A stretch of 64,000 nt of DNA. It comes from Physcomitrium patens. Lineage: Eukaryota > Streptophyta > Bryopsida > Funariales > Funariaceae. The notes beneath the pieces were generated by a model, which ran no database searches, was not told where the DNA came from, and saw only the letters and a list, made by a program, of their open reading frames with translations. The translations under genes were made by a program, and so were the position numbers. The DNA lies in the NCBI RefSeq assembly GCF_000002425.4, contig NC_037275.1, positions 2,913,734 through 2,977,733 of the forward strand, in the 5' to 3' direction. Positions within the stretch are counted from its first letter, which is position 1. Each line of letters begins with the position of its first letter. Below are positions 34,667 through 46,726 of this stretch, piece by piece.

Positions 34667-34690
34667 TTTTGGCGCTGCTGTCAGAGATTG
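34667..34690 (+). other. Primer binding site of D2
   Basis: ttttGGCGCTGCTGTCAGAGATTG follows the LTR. It resembles the TGGCGCCGTTGCCGGGGA site (Asp-tRNA type) typical of plant Athila/Tat elements, with several transitions. The D1 equivalent (ttggtgtcgttgtcaaagattg) is at about 40500-40523 on the minus strand. Confidence 0.65.
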
Positions 34691-34922
34691 ACAATATTAT
34701 TGAGTGTTAGGAATTAACTGTCGAAGCAGTAAAGGAGATTAGGAAGCAAACTCAGTAGAAATAATAAAAGAAAATAGTTATTAAGAATGAGAATTTAACA
34801 ACAAAGAGAATAAAGCAATCAAAGAAAGAACAGAGCGATTGCAAGCAAAAAATTTGTTGCGTAATGAGCGAGATCGTAAATTAAAAAAGAATCATCGACA
34901 AAGTTGAATTAAGCCGTGGTTG

Positions 34923-37160
34923 CATGCCTGTTGGCATATTCGATCATACCCAGAAGACGATCGACCTCTAATATTTCAAAAGTACATATCATTAAAGAAA
35001 TTTCCAAGAGCACTTGTGAAGAGCACTGCTAATAGTCTAGTAAACCTCTCGAAGTCGTTAACGGAAAATGAGGAAGGCACAGAGGAATTAGGTACCCCAT
35101 TGGATATCTTCTCAATTAGAAATATGTTTGATCTTAACAAGACTGGTTCTAAAGATCGGCATAAATCACTTAACAATAAAGACCAATTCAAAGTATATCA
35201 AAACCTATGGTTTTCACCTCATATTCAACCAATAAAATTATTTGGGAATAATAATAGTCAATCAAGAAGGCCTAGAAGTCTGAAAAAGACTTTTGCGGGA
35301 GACAATTTTTATTTTAATAAGAATTTGAGCAGAGCACTAGCATCTTTAATGACGTCCGGAGGACCAGCAGTTCCGATTGCAGTTCAAATGGGTGTAGTAG
35401 GCAATCAAATGACTAGCGTCGTGCCATTACCTACTTTTCAGGATTTGTCAGGTGCAGATCCAGATCAACATTTGTCTCAATTCTTGACGGTGCGTGTAGC
35501 CAATAATGAAAGAACAGAAGACATTTGGCTGAGATGGCTGCCAGTAATATTGAAAGACACAGCGTTTGAGTGGTATAACCGCCAACTTGTGAGACAATTT
35601 ATCAATTGGGAGGCATTGAAAATATATTTTTAGCCCATTTTAGACCAATTGGTTTTTAAAAATGTCTTAGAGAAAAATTAATGAACAGCAAAATAATACC
35701 AAGGGAAGTGGTACATTCATATTATGGTCATGTAGTAGATATACTTTGAAAATGGCCAAATAACCAAATGCCGGAATCATTTGTGTTGTCCATATTGGTT
35801 AATGGACTACACCCACCAGAATTGAAGATGTTTGTAAAGGAGGTCCAATCAGCCACCAATGCATCATCTCTTGAGCCAACAAAAGTATGGGAGGAATGTC
35901 ACTATAATCAGAACTTAACAGTTGGAGCCACGATGATTCCATCTCAAGGAGGTTATCAAATGACAAATTGGAATGACGCATTGGAAAGTTATCTAGGAAG
36001 GAATGATTATGGTACAATTCCACAGGGAATAGTGGATGCCGTTCTATTGCAAGCTGTACCACCATCATCATCAAATCCGTATGCACCTTATTCCGCATAT
36101 CAGAAATCAATACCTACAAAGGAATTATCAAATGCATTGGTATCAAGGGATCCCAATGAGTCATTGCTGTTAACATTGACGAAAAAAATGGATGAATTGG
36201 TTATGAATCTGGCCAAGGATAAAGAAAAAAGGCATAAACCAACCAATATGCGTCTCAATGTCTGGTGCAACAATTATAAGGGGCAAGGTCATTTAGTAAC
36301 AGAATGTCCTTCACTACCCCAAATGACTGTACAATGTACCTTTTGCGGGGGCAAGCATATTACCACCAACTCTTGGAATTTACGGAAGCAACAACAACTC
36401 AGTAACTAGATAATGACTCAACGAACTTCGTGGAATGTCAATCAAATACAGACGAATAATAAATTTGGCTGGAATGGAAATCAAGTGAATAAGCAAAACA
36501 GGAATTATATTAATTTCCTCAACTCTGAATTTCACCAAGAAGGTGTATCTAATACTCACAGATTGGTGATGAATCAACCAAGATACCATCAATATCCACC
36601 CATCACGAAGCCAATGCCAGATTCTATAATAATAATGGGTCAACCAAGATCTTTTACTCATCCTACATGGTACAGACCTAACTGTTATATACCAGTAGAG
36701 ACACCTATTATCCTTGAAGGAGTTGGCAGGAGACCACTTTGTTGCTATCATTGCAAACAAATCAGACATTATGCAAATGAATGTCCTAATCCAAGGGCCA
36801 GTGAGGACTATGCTCCAATATGTAGAAATTGTAAGCAGTCCAGTCACACTTATCAGTAGTACAATGCACCCTTTAATTATAATAACCGGGACCAACAAAT
36901 GTAAACAAGCCAACCGGCGGAGGACAAAGGCCTTGTTCAATGAGACGCACCAGTACATCGTGTCAAGGCGGTGAACGCAATACTTACCAGAGGCCAACAA
37001 AAAGACAAGAATCCAATTCAGAATATAGATGAACCAATCGCAGGAGAGCAAGTAGCGCCATCCACGGGACTAAACGAACCAATATCAATATTGGGACGTA
37101 TCCCAATATTGAGACCTCAACAAACTAAGGAACCTAATTTGGTTCCATGTACCAATTAGC
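34923..37160 (+). pseudogene. Gag of D2
   Basis: Open pieces 34920-35633, 35768-36409, 36413-36859 and 36971-37159 form one gag. Motifs: DIWLRWLPVILKDTAFEWY, EALKIYF; then knuckles WCNNYKGQGHLVTEC near 36262, CTFCGGKHITTNSW near 36338, CYHCKQIRHYANEC near 36742 and CRNCKQSSHTYQ near 36822. The C-terminal linker (AILTRGQQKDKNPIQ, PNTGSIPNMRPESMAQPNEVP, ALVLFQAVPISMQFRE, to about 37320) is the part whose DNA reappears in family A LTRs. A few stops and frameshifts. Confidence 0.88.
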
Positions 37161-38783
37161 CAGGACCATCCAATCCAGGTCCTAATACGGGCTCGATACC
37201 CAATATGAGACCTGAATCGATGGCACAACCTAATGAGGTCCCAATTATAGAGGCTTTAGTTTTGTTCCAAGCAGTTCCGATCTCTATGCAGTTCCGAGAA
37301 ACATCCTATCTATTGAAAGATCCTCTCGAGGGTAGGAATTCCAAAGAAACCCCGACTGCTGTTCCAAATCCAAATCCAGGGCGAAAGAATATCTTACTTC
37401 ACGGAGTAAAATCGAAACCAATGAAATGCAAAAGAACATTGGGAATTACTCTCAATATGGAATCCTACGACATTTTGAGGGATTTGGATGTTATTCAGCC
37501 TTCAATTACAATGAAGCAACTTTTGGCTGTAGCACCAGAATGTCGATCTACATTGAATTCAACATTAATATGACAAAGATCCCGCACTAAAGTAATTCAT
37601 GAAGTTAGCTTAAACCTAGATCCAGGAGCACCAACAATCGATGTATCAATCGATGGCATTTTAATTCCAGGGGTACAAGTCGATAGTAGCTCGAGTGTGA
37701 ATTTAATGAACGTGAATACAATGGAGTACTTGTATCTAAAGCAATTGCTACCTACGACATTGGTCTTGTAAATGGTAGATCATAGTAGGGTAAAGCCAAT
37801 GGGAATCTTACGTAATATTGCCACTGTAATTATGGGATTGACATACAAAATCGATTATATTGTATTTCGATTATAGAGTTCTATGTTATCGTATCCCATT
37901 TTATTGGACAGACCTTGGCTTTATCAAGCCAAAACTAAGAACGATTGGGATCGAGGCACATTTGGATTAAAAAAAGCCGGGACCAGATTGTTCTACAGAT
38001 GTATCCGATACAATATCATGGAGAATCTCAATTGCCAGAATCAAAATTTACATTAGACAATGAGAGTCAATCGATTGAGGCAGATGACGATGCTATAGGT
38101 TCACCACAATTTTGGATAGGACAAAAGACTTCAACAACAAAGGCAGGAGTCTACCAATGTGGAAGTCCCTGCGAATATTTACTGCATCAGGAGGATGCGA
38201 CTAACTCGAATCATGCTATTGTCGAATGGATGAACAATTTCACAGTCAATAGAGTCAGCACATTGAAACCAGATTTGGATGGTTTCCATATGTCGGATAA
38301 TACAAGATATTCAGATTAAGAGAAGACAATTAAATTAGAGGTTGTTGAAGACCCTGTGTGTCAATCTATTAACCTCGGTACCAACGAAACGCCACAGCTA
38401 ATTAAAATATATGCCGATATTATCGGTATAGAATTGGATGCTTAGAAACAATTTTTCGTCCATCACAAATCTACCTCTACGTAGTCGTATGCAGATTTTA
38501 AAGGGAACCTAGCTGACATGTGTGAGCACTAGATTATTTTGGAAGAGGATGTTACGCCAGTTCGTCAAAGATAACATTGGCTTAACCCAAAATATTCTCT
38601 TTTAGTGAAAGAAGAATTGGATAATCTTCTCGACGTGGATTTTATTTATCCTGTTCCGCATAGTGCATGGGTATCGTCAATCATGATGGTACCGAAAAAG
38701 AATGAGAATTGTTAGGATTTTTGGAAACTTAATGTAGCTACTAAGAAAGATTACTTCTCATTACCTTTCATGGACAGTATGGG
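37161..38783 (+). pseudogene. Linker, protease and N-terminal RT of D2
   Basis: The linker continues to 37573. The protease reads VQVDSSSSVNLMN near 37675, with DSS in place of DSG, then PILLDRPWLYQ near 37897. RT begins with FVHHKSTST and LNPKYSLLVKEELDNLLD near 38580, then AWVSSIMMVPKKNENC and YFSLPFMDSM near 38755-38783. It is cut there by the internal deletion, before the catalytic YxDD. Confidence 0.8.
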
Positions 38784-38936
38784 TAACATATTGTTATTAT
38801 GACCACTAGGTAAAAGAATAGGAATGGGGCACTAGTTAAAGTCATTTTGTGGTGTTGTTTTGGGTTGGCTGGAGTGCCATTTTCTTGTATTTCTTGTGTT
38901 TTTGAGAGTAGTAGTTCCAGTTAAGATTTAACAGTG
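38784..38936 (+). other. Deletion-joined leader of the extra ORF in D2
   Basis: Homologous to E 16930-17075 (gggcaccagttagaggtcat, tagttccagttaag). It was joined to RT at the shared ATGGACAGTATGG and then cut again near 38925, where it passes into the middle of the extra ORF. Confidence 0.75.
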
Positions 38937-39443
38937 AGGAGCGAGTCACAAGAAAGAGAACGCATGGTAGAGACCCACAGGCAAGAACTATTCCGGGCTC
39001 GCAGTCATTCAATTTTGGAACTGGAAAAAGCGAAGGGTCAGTTGGTAATGAAATAAGAAAAGACCAAGTTATTGGCGCAAGAAAAATTGGTATTGAGTGA
39101 CCAATATAAATATGAAACGAAGCAGTTAAGGATTGAAATTGAGGCCTTGAACATCGAGGTGACAAGATTGACAGAGGATTTAATCAATATTGGTCAAGCA
39201 CAAGTATTGACGTTGCCAATTCCCGAAGTTCCAAAAGAGAGGAGTCACTTTCAATGCCAGTTGGAATTGAGAGATGCGCAGATCCTGAAATTGGAAGCTC
39301 AAGTCTGTGAACTCAGCGAGTACAATGAAGACCTTTCCACTCAGTTGAAGCAGGAGTCGATGGAAGGATTGGAGGAGGACGAAGATTTACAGTTGGAATC
39401 AGAATCGGTGGAACCAATAACAGATACTGCGGCAATTGATTAA
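38937..39443 (+). pseudogene. Coiled-coil remnant of the extra ORF in D2
   Basis: Reads SESQERERMVETHRQEL, then EKTKLLAQEKLVLSDQ, QLELRDAQILKLEAQV and EYNEDLSTQLKQESMEGLEE, ending at the TAA at 39443. It matches the last 170 codons of the E copy. The globular N-terminal half is deleted. One stop (MK-stop-EK) lies before 39072. Confidence 0.8.
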
Positions 39444-39551
39444 TTAAATAGGCCAAAGGGATCACAATTTTTGTAGAGTTTTGTTAGATAATTTTTAGAT
39501 AGGTATCAATTGAGTATTTGTAAAGACACTGCACAGTTAGGAGTGGAGCTA

Positions 39552-40320
39552 TGTAGAATAAGTAGTTATTTTCAGAATGTAGATACCTAGTGTATAGTGT
39601 AAATAGGGATAGATAACTGTTGAAAAGGTGGTTCAGCAGGTAGAATGGATGAATAGTCAAAAAAAGTAATTATCATCTATAGTATAGGAGTTGGTATCTC
39701 GGGGTAGTATAAGGAGGATGGGAGAGGGGAAGAAAATGCCAGACTGTGAGAGTTGTGAGCCGAGGGCAGACTGTGATAGTACTGAGCCAGGGATAAGCTT
39801 AGTGCTATTTCTTCTTCTTAGTTTTCTTGTTTCTTTTGTATTAGTGTTGATTCTAATGAAGAGAATCGATTTAATGAATTAATGTTTGATTTACAAAATT
39901 ATTTATGGATCACTATTTATCAATTGTTGTGAAAGATTGAGGACGTATGGAAGTTTCCACTCACTGTTTATCGCAAGGTTGTAAGTTTAGTGGAGAGAAA
40001 TTATAATTGAAGGAATTGTCTTGATTTGATTCTGTGGATTGGAAGTTGTTTGTTCCAGGGTTTGGAATATGCTTGTGTGTTCGTGAATTACACAGGGTAC
40101 TGAAATCGTTGTCATGGATGTTATTGTATTGATATAAGAGAGTGGAGAGTAGGAAGAAAAGTTAAGTGTTCTTCGGTATGGTAAGCATTCAGTAGTAGCA
40201 GTTAATTGTATGACCCTAATAATTGGAGCTCATATACATGGTCATTCCTCGTGTTCAAACCCCCCTATATGGGTTCATGCTGGGAGGTTTCTTCCGGAAT
40301 AAGTAAAACGAGCAATCACA
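39552..40320 (+). repeat. 3' LTR of D2
   Basis: 769 bp, TGTAGAATAAG to AGCAATCACA, preceded by gagtggagcta. It has about two fewer units of the gagagttgtgagccgagg repeat than the 5' LTR. Confidence 0.9.
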
Positions 40321-40523
40321 CTTGTTACGCAAAAAATTTCTTGCTTGTGATCTCTCTATTCTTTTCTTTGATTTCTTTATTCTCTTTGCTGTTAAATTCT
40401 CATTCTTAATAACCATACTCTTTTATTATTTTTACTGAGTTTGCTTCTTAATCTCTTTTACTGCTTCGGCTGTTAATTCCTAATACTCAATAATATTGTC
40501 AATCTTTGACAACGACACCAAAA

Positions 40524-41262
40524 TGTGATTATCATTTTACTTATTCTAGAAGAAATTCTCAGAATAAATCCGTATAGGGGAATTCGAATACAGGGAAAGA
40601 CCATGTATATGAGCTCCAATTATCAGGGTCATACAATTAACTGCTACTGCTGAATGCTTACCATACCAAAGAACACTTAACTTTTCTTCCTACTGTCCAC
40701 TCTCTCATATCAATACGATAACAACCATGACATCGATTTCAGTACCTTGTGTAATTTATGAACACATAAGCATAACCCAAATCCTAGAACGAACGACTTC
40801 CAATCCACAGAATTTGATCAAGTTAATTTCTTTGATTATAATTCCTCTCCATTGAACTTGCAACCTTGCGATAAACAGTGACTGAAAACTTCCATACATC
40901 ATCAATCTTTCACAACAATTGATAAACAGTGATCCATAAATAACTTCGTAAATCAAACATTGATTCATTAAATCAATTCTCTTCACTAGAATCAACACTA
41001 ATACAAAAGAAACAAGAAAATTAAGAAGAAGAGATAGCACCAAGCTTACCCCAGCTCATGACTATCGTAGTCTAGCATTTTCTTCCTGTCTCCCATCCTC
41101 CTTATACTACCTCAAGATACCAACTCCTATATTATGGATGATAACTATTTTTTTTGACTATTCATCCATTCTACCTAGTGAACCACCTTTTCAATAGTTA
41201 TCTATTCCTGTTTACACTATACACTAGGTATCTACATTTTGAAAATAACTACTTATTCTACA
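40524..41262 (-). repeat. 5' LTR of D1
   Basis: 739 bp, TGTGATTATC to TATTCTACA on the plus strand. It is followed by the duplication CCTAC and the continuation of chromovirus C. Confidence 0.9.
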
Positions 41263-41563
41263 CCTACCAGAGTCAATGAAGATCCATCTAGTATTCTATG
41301 TGTCTCTTCTTGAACCATACAAGATAGTGGACATACCAAGAGGAAGACAAGCTCAACCTCCTCCTATATAAGTCCACAATAATAAAAAATTTGAAGTCGA
41401 AGAAATCCTAGATTCAAAGTGGCACCAAAATAAATTGAAATATCTTGTCTATTGGCACGGATATGATATCAGTGAATGCATATGGGAGCCAATAAAAAAT
41501 CTTAGAAATGTTGCACAAGTGGTGGAGGCTTTTCATCGATGACATCCATTAAAATCAAGATGA
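41263..41563 (+). pseudogene. Integrase tail and chromodomain of chromovirus C
   Basis: Resumes after D1 with LPESMKIHLVFYVSLLEPYK, then FEVEEILDSK and YLVYWHGYDISECIWEP, the chromodomain seen in B. A TGA lies just before the final HPLKSR, and the natural stop is at 41561-41563. Confidence 0.88.
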
Positions 41564-41657
41564 AAACCTTCTTTATAAAAGAAACAAGATCTAGGCAAGA
41601 TAACATTCTACTTTCAATCTTTGTTTGTAGCTTCTTTATAGTTGTAACACTGAGAAG

Positions 41658-42080
41658 ATGGAGAATCAACAACCGGTGGATTTCACTTAAGAGCCTTTAT
41701 TTCGTGACCTATCGGATGAAACATTACGATTGTCACAACCTTCAAGACAACACAATCAAGATGAAGATCCTTAAGAATAACATGTTGTATCTTGAATAGT
41801 TGATGAGATACAATGTATTTGGTATCACAACCTTGGAAGGGACTCTCGATGTTTGGTGATTTTACTAGAGGTAGAAACAATTCCTGACAATGTTCCAAAT
41901 ATTTTATTTGAAGGAAGTTATGAAGGCCTCAATAATAATAAAATAATTGGGTGGTCTTTCCATCGTGGTATGGAACACTATCAATGGTTGAGAGGCCTTA
42001 TCAATCATCTTTGAAAAGAACAAAGATCAAAGTATGTAGCAAATACAATTTGCCGCATCTTAGACTTCCTCGACATGTGA
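41658..42080 (+). pseudogene. Extra ORF of chromovirus C (141 codons with stop)
   Basis: Same frame and length as the B copy (8841-8419): start MENQQPVDFT, stop TGA at 42078-42080. Five internal stops but no frameshift. Conserved blocks are LRLSQPSRQ, WYHNLGRDSRCLVI, ILFEGSYEGLNN, YQWLRGLINHL and KYVANTICRILDFL. It lies between chromodomain and PPT. No family recognised. Confidence 0.7.
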
Positions 42081-42121
42081 TCACCGCTTCTCATAGAACT
42101 CGTCCTTAGAAAGGGGGATAA

Positions 42122-42672
42122 TGTCACAGACATATATTTATTGTAATTATTACTTAGGTGATATGAATAGATAGGAGTAGATAAAAGTAGGTTAATTTAA
42201 TAATATCTTTTAGAAAAACTTCCTAAATGCTTCATAGATGCTGCTTTGACTTTATATGTATTTATACTTGATTGATACATTAGAAACTTGATCAACAAGT
42301 TAACCACGTGCCACATATGTTAGTAGCTTGTGGAATAAGCTAACTATATGGCGGCTACATAGAAAACTTGCATTGTAAGTTAAGATACATGTTATACAAA
42401 GTCAAGTCATTTTTGGAGGTCCTATAGAACGTTGCCATATAGCTCCTAGGTAGATAATATATATAAAAGCAAGAATGAAGCCTTCTTCACTCTTATCAAT
42501 TCCTTTTTTGCTTCTAGTCTAGTTTCAAGGATTTCTAGTTTTCTTGTCTTTTGGCAATAGCTATTTCAATTTCTTTTTTAATATACATATTTAGTTATTT
42601 TTATTTTTTCATCTTTCTTTGAGCAAAGTCTCACTTTTTTATTTTATTTTTATCAAATTTTTATCTTTGACA
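42122..42672 (+). repeat. 3' LTR of chromovirus C
   Basis: 551 bp, TGTCACAGAC to TTTGACA, after the purine tract agaaagggggataa. TATA-like TATATATAAAAG near 42459. Confidence 0.88.
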
Positions 42673-44400
42673 GCTTGAGAAGTTTGATGAAATAAGATCA
42701 AAATTTTGAAGATTTTTATAATAAGTCAAGGTCTATCTTAGGTTGCATTCTTTCTAATATCCCGATGGATTTATTCATATCGGATTCATAGATACACTTT
42801 TAATATGAGGTGCTCTCTCTTGGTTTCCACCTTCAATAGAAAAAGATTTACGATTCTTTTATAATTTGAATTCATTCTTAGAAGTATTTATAGCCACATT
42901 TGGAGAAAATAATCAAGAATGAATAGTAGAGATCAAGCTCTTATTTTTATGGCAAAGATTATAATCAACAAATATATATATTGTAAAATTCCAAAATATA
43001 ATTTGCAGCATAGATTAGAATAACAAAGTTCTTATCAATCAATTTCAATATGGATTGAAGGATAATGTCAAAGATTTATTATTGAAAATATCTAAGATAA
43101 AATCTTTAAAATAATTTATTACTTAAGCCATTGCATCCAACAATCAATTATTTGAAAGACATCTAGAACAAAGACTTGACTAAAGAGGAATAAGTCAAAT
43201 AATGATATGGCTTCCAAGTTTTTAAAAAATCATTAATCAAAGCTAGAATCAATGCAAATTGATATGATATATTTTAAATCCCTCACAGAGCAAGAAAAGA
43301 CTTGAAGATGTCAAGAAGGCTTATTCTTATATTGTGGAGAAGCTAAATTTATGTCAAGGACAAGAACTCGATGAAAGCTAAAGAGTAAGTGAGACTTTTC
43401 TCAAAGAAATAGGACAAAATAGAAATATTTATATTAAGAAAGAAATTAGAATGGCTATTGCCAAAATACAAGAAAACTAGAGACCCTTGAAACTAGACTA
43501 GAAGCAAGAAAGGAGTTGACAAGAGTGAAGAGGGCTTCACTCTTGCCTCTATATATACTATCTAACTAGAAGCCACGTGGCGATGTTCTATAAGACCTCC
43601 AATATATGTTGACTTTCTAGGCCACATGCCTTTGCTTGCAAGGCAAGTTTTCTATGGATGGACCACGTAGTTAGCTTGTTCTTTAAGCTTCCAACATGTG
43701 TGGTACATGGCTAACTTGTTGACCAAGTTTCTAACCTAAAAGTCAACTATAGACTCCTATAAAGTCAAAGTAGCGTCTATGAAGCTTCTAAGAAGCTTCT
43801 CTAGAAGATATTACACAATTAACCTACTTTTATCTACTTTTACATACTTTTATCTATTCATATAGGTAATTATATGTATGTCCGTGACAATTTATTATAT
43901 AATATTTTCCAAAGAAACACTGCAACCACAAAATGAGAAGCATGGTTACTAAAGAAGACAAGGTGTTGAAAAAAAAAGTTTCTCTAGCTACAATAGGAAC
44001 TGTGCAACTTAAATCTTATATAATTCCTAGTAAAGGTCCTATTCTTTTTTCAGATCCCTCACCTTGTTGTACAATAGAAGTTTATTTAGGACCAAAAAAT
44101 CCCAAAGTCTTAGCCTTATTAGATTCAAGAGCCTAAGTTTACTTTATAGACAAAGATTTTTTCAAAAAATAAGAGATATTTTTAGTCAAAAAATTAAACT
44201 TGTACATGTAAAAGTCATAGATGGTCATTTACTATCTTTTGGAGATGTTATGCATGAAACTATTCTTTTAGATGTAACAATTAAAGATTATAATAGTATA
44301 ATAATATTTAATGTAAAAAGATATTTGTCCAATCTATATATTTTAGAATCATTTTGGTTAAAAATGTATAATCTTCAGATAAATTGAATTTCTCCTAACT
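42673..44400 (+). pseudogene. Gag and protease of chromovirus G
   Basis: LEKFDEIRSKF opens at 42675. Gag runs with many stops to LYCGEAKF near 43330, where the solo LTR splits it, and resumes with NIFQRNTATTK near 43905. The protease lead-in GPILFSDPSPCC is followed by LALLDSRA near 44110-44133 (DSR, not DSG), then VKVIDGHLL near 44210. Confidence 0.78.
43352..43889 (-). repeat. Solo LTR of the B family
   Basis: 538 bp, TGTCAAGG to CCGTGACA, with perfect target duplication ATTTA at 43347-43351 and 43890-43894. No internal region: the classic product of recombination between the two LTRs of one element. Confidence 0.92.
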
Positions 44401-46726
44401 TTAATTTTTGTAATAGTTTAATCCAAAATTTTGTTAATCAAATAAAAATACATATATCTAGTATATCCAAATTCTTACTGGTAGATGCAAGTACTTTTAT
44501 GCATGGTAAAAAAACATTTTATCTTTTGTTCTATATATCATGCCCATTTCTGATGATGAGAAGACTTTAAGTGGTATTTCTAACAAATATTAAGATTTCT
44601 AGGATATTTTTGAAAAAAATACAAGTATTCTTCTAGAGCATTGTCTTTATGATTGTTCCATCAATCTTCACTAAGGAGTTCAACCACTATTTGGACTAAT
44701 CTATAGCCTATCACAAAATGAGTTAGTTGCACTTAAGGAGTACATTAATGAAAACTTGTCTAGGAATTTTATATATTATTATATTACGTATAATCATCTT
44801 TGGAAATAAAATAGGCATATAGTTGTGGAAGTTGAGATTGTGTTTTACAAGTATCAAAAAATCCTAATATGTTTCATCATATAAGAAAAATACAATTAGA
44901 ATTTTAATTCAAAAATGCTTACATCTAATATAAAGTGCTCAAAAATATTTTTTTAAATAATCTCAACCATACATAAATTCCAATTATCTTATTACTTTCA
45001 TAGTTAGGTAATTTTGAATTTTCTTAAGAAGCCCTAATTTTAATCAGCAAGTTTAAGTGAGTTGTAGCTCCTAATCTAATCATCCACTTCAATCAAAATT
45101 TTATACACAAATGCCATTATAAGTCTTCTATAAGTTTTAAAGAATTTATTCCAATCAAACTTACAGACCTTGAGAAAAAGTCCAAAAACCACACTGATGT
45201 TACTTAGTTACCAACTTGAAAGTTGATGTAAATATTTTAGTAGTAATTTCTCCTTTTTCAACCATTAACTTCAATTCAAAATTAATATGTAGCTTGATCT
45301 TTAAGTCTTCTAATATCTTGCCAAATTTCACTTTGATCCAATTAGTGGATCATTAGATATTATAGAAATCCTATCTAACCCAAAATTGCCAACTTCTGAT
45401 ATCTTCTCATATCAAAATCTAAATATCTTTCAACCACAAATTTAGATTATCACAAAATTTCACATGTATTTAATACACTCAATTAAACAAGTACTATCAA
45501 ATTTTGAACTATAGATGTGACACCAATTTTATGAACTAGCTAAGTGTGCTAGCTCTAATTGTATTGCATAAATTCTAAATTTCTAATACAAACCCTGATT
45601 TTGAACTATAATTGAAGAGTCAAACCAAATTCTACAAAAACAAGCCTTATCTTTTTAAAACAAGCTCTAAGCTAGCTCTCCAATTCTAATTGTTGATCTT
45701 TGAATGCCTCCCTATTTTCTCTTCAACAATCAATTTTATAGTTGGAGGTTTGGTTTTAATCCTTTTTCACAAATGGTCGACCCTTGGGTATCAATCTAAC
45801 CTATTCTATAAATATTTTAGTCCAATCCTATTTTTAACTTAATTTTAGTATCAACTATGCCAATTATTTATCTCTTTTAATAAAATTTTATTAATTCATA
45901 GTCTTTTTAAGGCAATAAAAGAGTCTTTATAGCCTAAAAGTTAAAACTACTAACCAACCTTTAATCTACTAACTATTAAGACAAGAAAATAAACTAAGAG
46001 GCTTTTATAAAAACCATGTTTAAATATCTTGAATTATTATTGAACTAAGGTAGCTACATATTAATTAAAAATTTATTTTTGATTATATTTTTTTACTATA
46101 TAATTGTGTTACAATACGACAATATCATTTTAAATCTCTAGCAGGGGCTACTATCTTATTTGTGAAGAAAAAAGATGGATCTTTGCTAATATGTATGGAC
46201 TATTGACGATTCAACAAGATTGCGATCAAGAATAGGTATCCTCTACCTTTGATTTTAGAAATTTTTGATCAACTAAATCAAGTTAAAATCTACACAAAAA
46301 TAGATCTATGAGAAGTATATATTTTGATATGCATTAAAAAAGGAGAGGAAAGGAAAATTGTATTTTGAACCAGGTATGGACATTTTGAATATAACGTCAT
46401 ACCTTTTAGACTCACAAATGCACCAACTACTTTTCAACATCTAATGAATGTTTTCTTTTATGAGTTTCTTGATAATTTTGTCATCTATTATTTGGATAAT
46501 ATCTTAATCTACTCTATATACATAAGAATTGAAGTTTATATGGCACATGTTTTGAATCGTTTCTAAGTTCATTGGAGCATGTCTTTATCAAGATTTGATT
46601 TCAAAATTATTTATCGATTCAAAAAATAATAAGGTTTTTTGGACATCCTATTTAGACATTTTTATCTTATATCAAAAGAAAGAGATGCATCTTTTGATCA
46701 ACAAAGAGTGAATCTCTTAAAGTTGG
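44401..46726 (+). pseudogene. RT and RNase H tail of chromovirus G
   Basis: Reads VDASTFMHGKKTF and GLIYSL-like codons to RNFIY at 44776, then after the A-type LTR continues with [43 protein letters not shown] and [10 protein letters not shown] (the second catalytic D is N). It then jumps directly to MAHVLNRF and WSMSLSRFDFKIIYR, so most of the connection domain and RNase H is deleted at about 46540. Confidence 0.82.
44777..46121 (-). repeat. A-type LTR, probably solo (1345 bp)
   Basis: TATTATATTACG at the left and TTACAATACGACA at the right match the ends of the family A LTR on the minus strand. Direct repeat ATAT flanks it. Removing it restores the G RT codons FIY-HFKSLAGATILF. Its interior is strongly diverged and AT-rich. 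Confidence 0.72.

Larger units (their letters stand above)
33841..40320 (+). mobile_element. Tat-like element D2, internally deleted, nested in the D1 leader
   Basis: LTRs at 33841-34666 (826 bp) and 39552-40320 (769 bp), with perfect target duplication CTTGT at 33836-33840 and 40321-40325. It is inserted in opposite orientation in the leader of D1. Contents: PBS, gag, protease, the first part of RT, a large deletion, the coiled-coil end of the extra ORF, PPT and LTR. Confidence 0.9.
25720..41262 (-). mobile_element. Tat-like element D1, internally deleted, hosting M2 and D2
   Basis: LTRs of 740 and 739 bp (25720-26459 and 40524-41262) with perfect target duplication CCTAC at 25715-25719 and 41263-41267. 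The left TG end is mutated to TA. Reading right to left: 5' LTR, PBS and leader (40330-40523), D2 inserted in the leader, gag, protease region, a deletion of most of pol, integrase C-terminus (split by M2), extra ORF, PPT, 3' LTR. Confidence 0.9.
22400..42672 (+). mobile_element. Degraded chromovirus C (B family), split by M1 and D1
   Basis: Three collinear pieces read in the same order as chromovirus B: 22400-24211 (RT end, RNase H, integrase), 25461-25719 (integrase C-terminus) and 41263-42672 (chromodomain, extra ORF, PPT, 3' LTR). The sequence rejoins codon-for-codon across both inserts (NP/MTKDLA and YRLYLP/ESMKIH). Its 5' half is missing. On the right it abuts gag of copy G. Confidence 0.88.
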
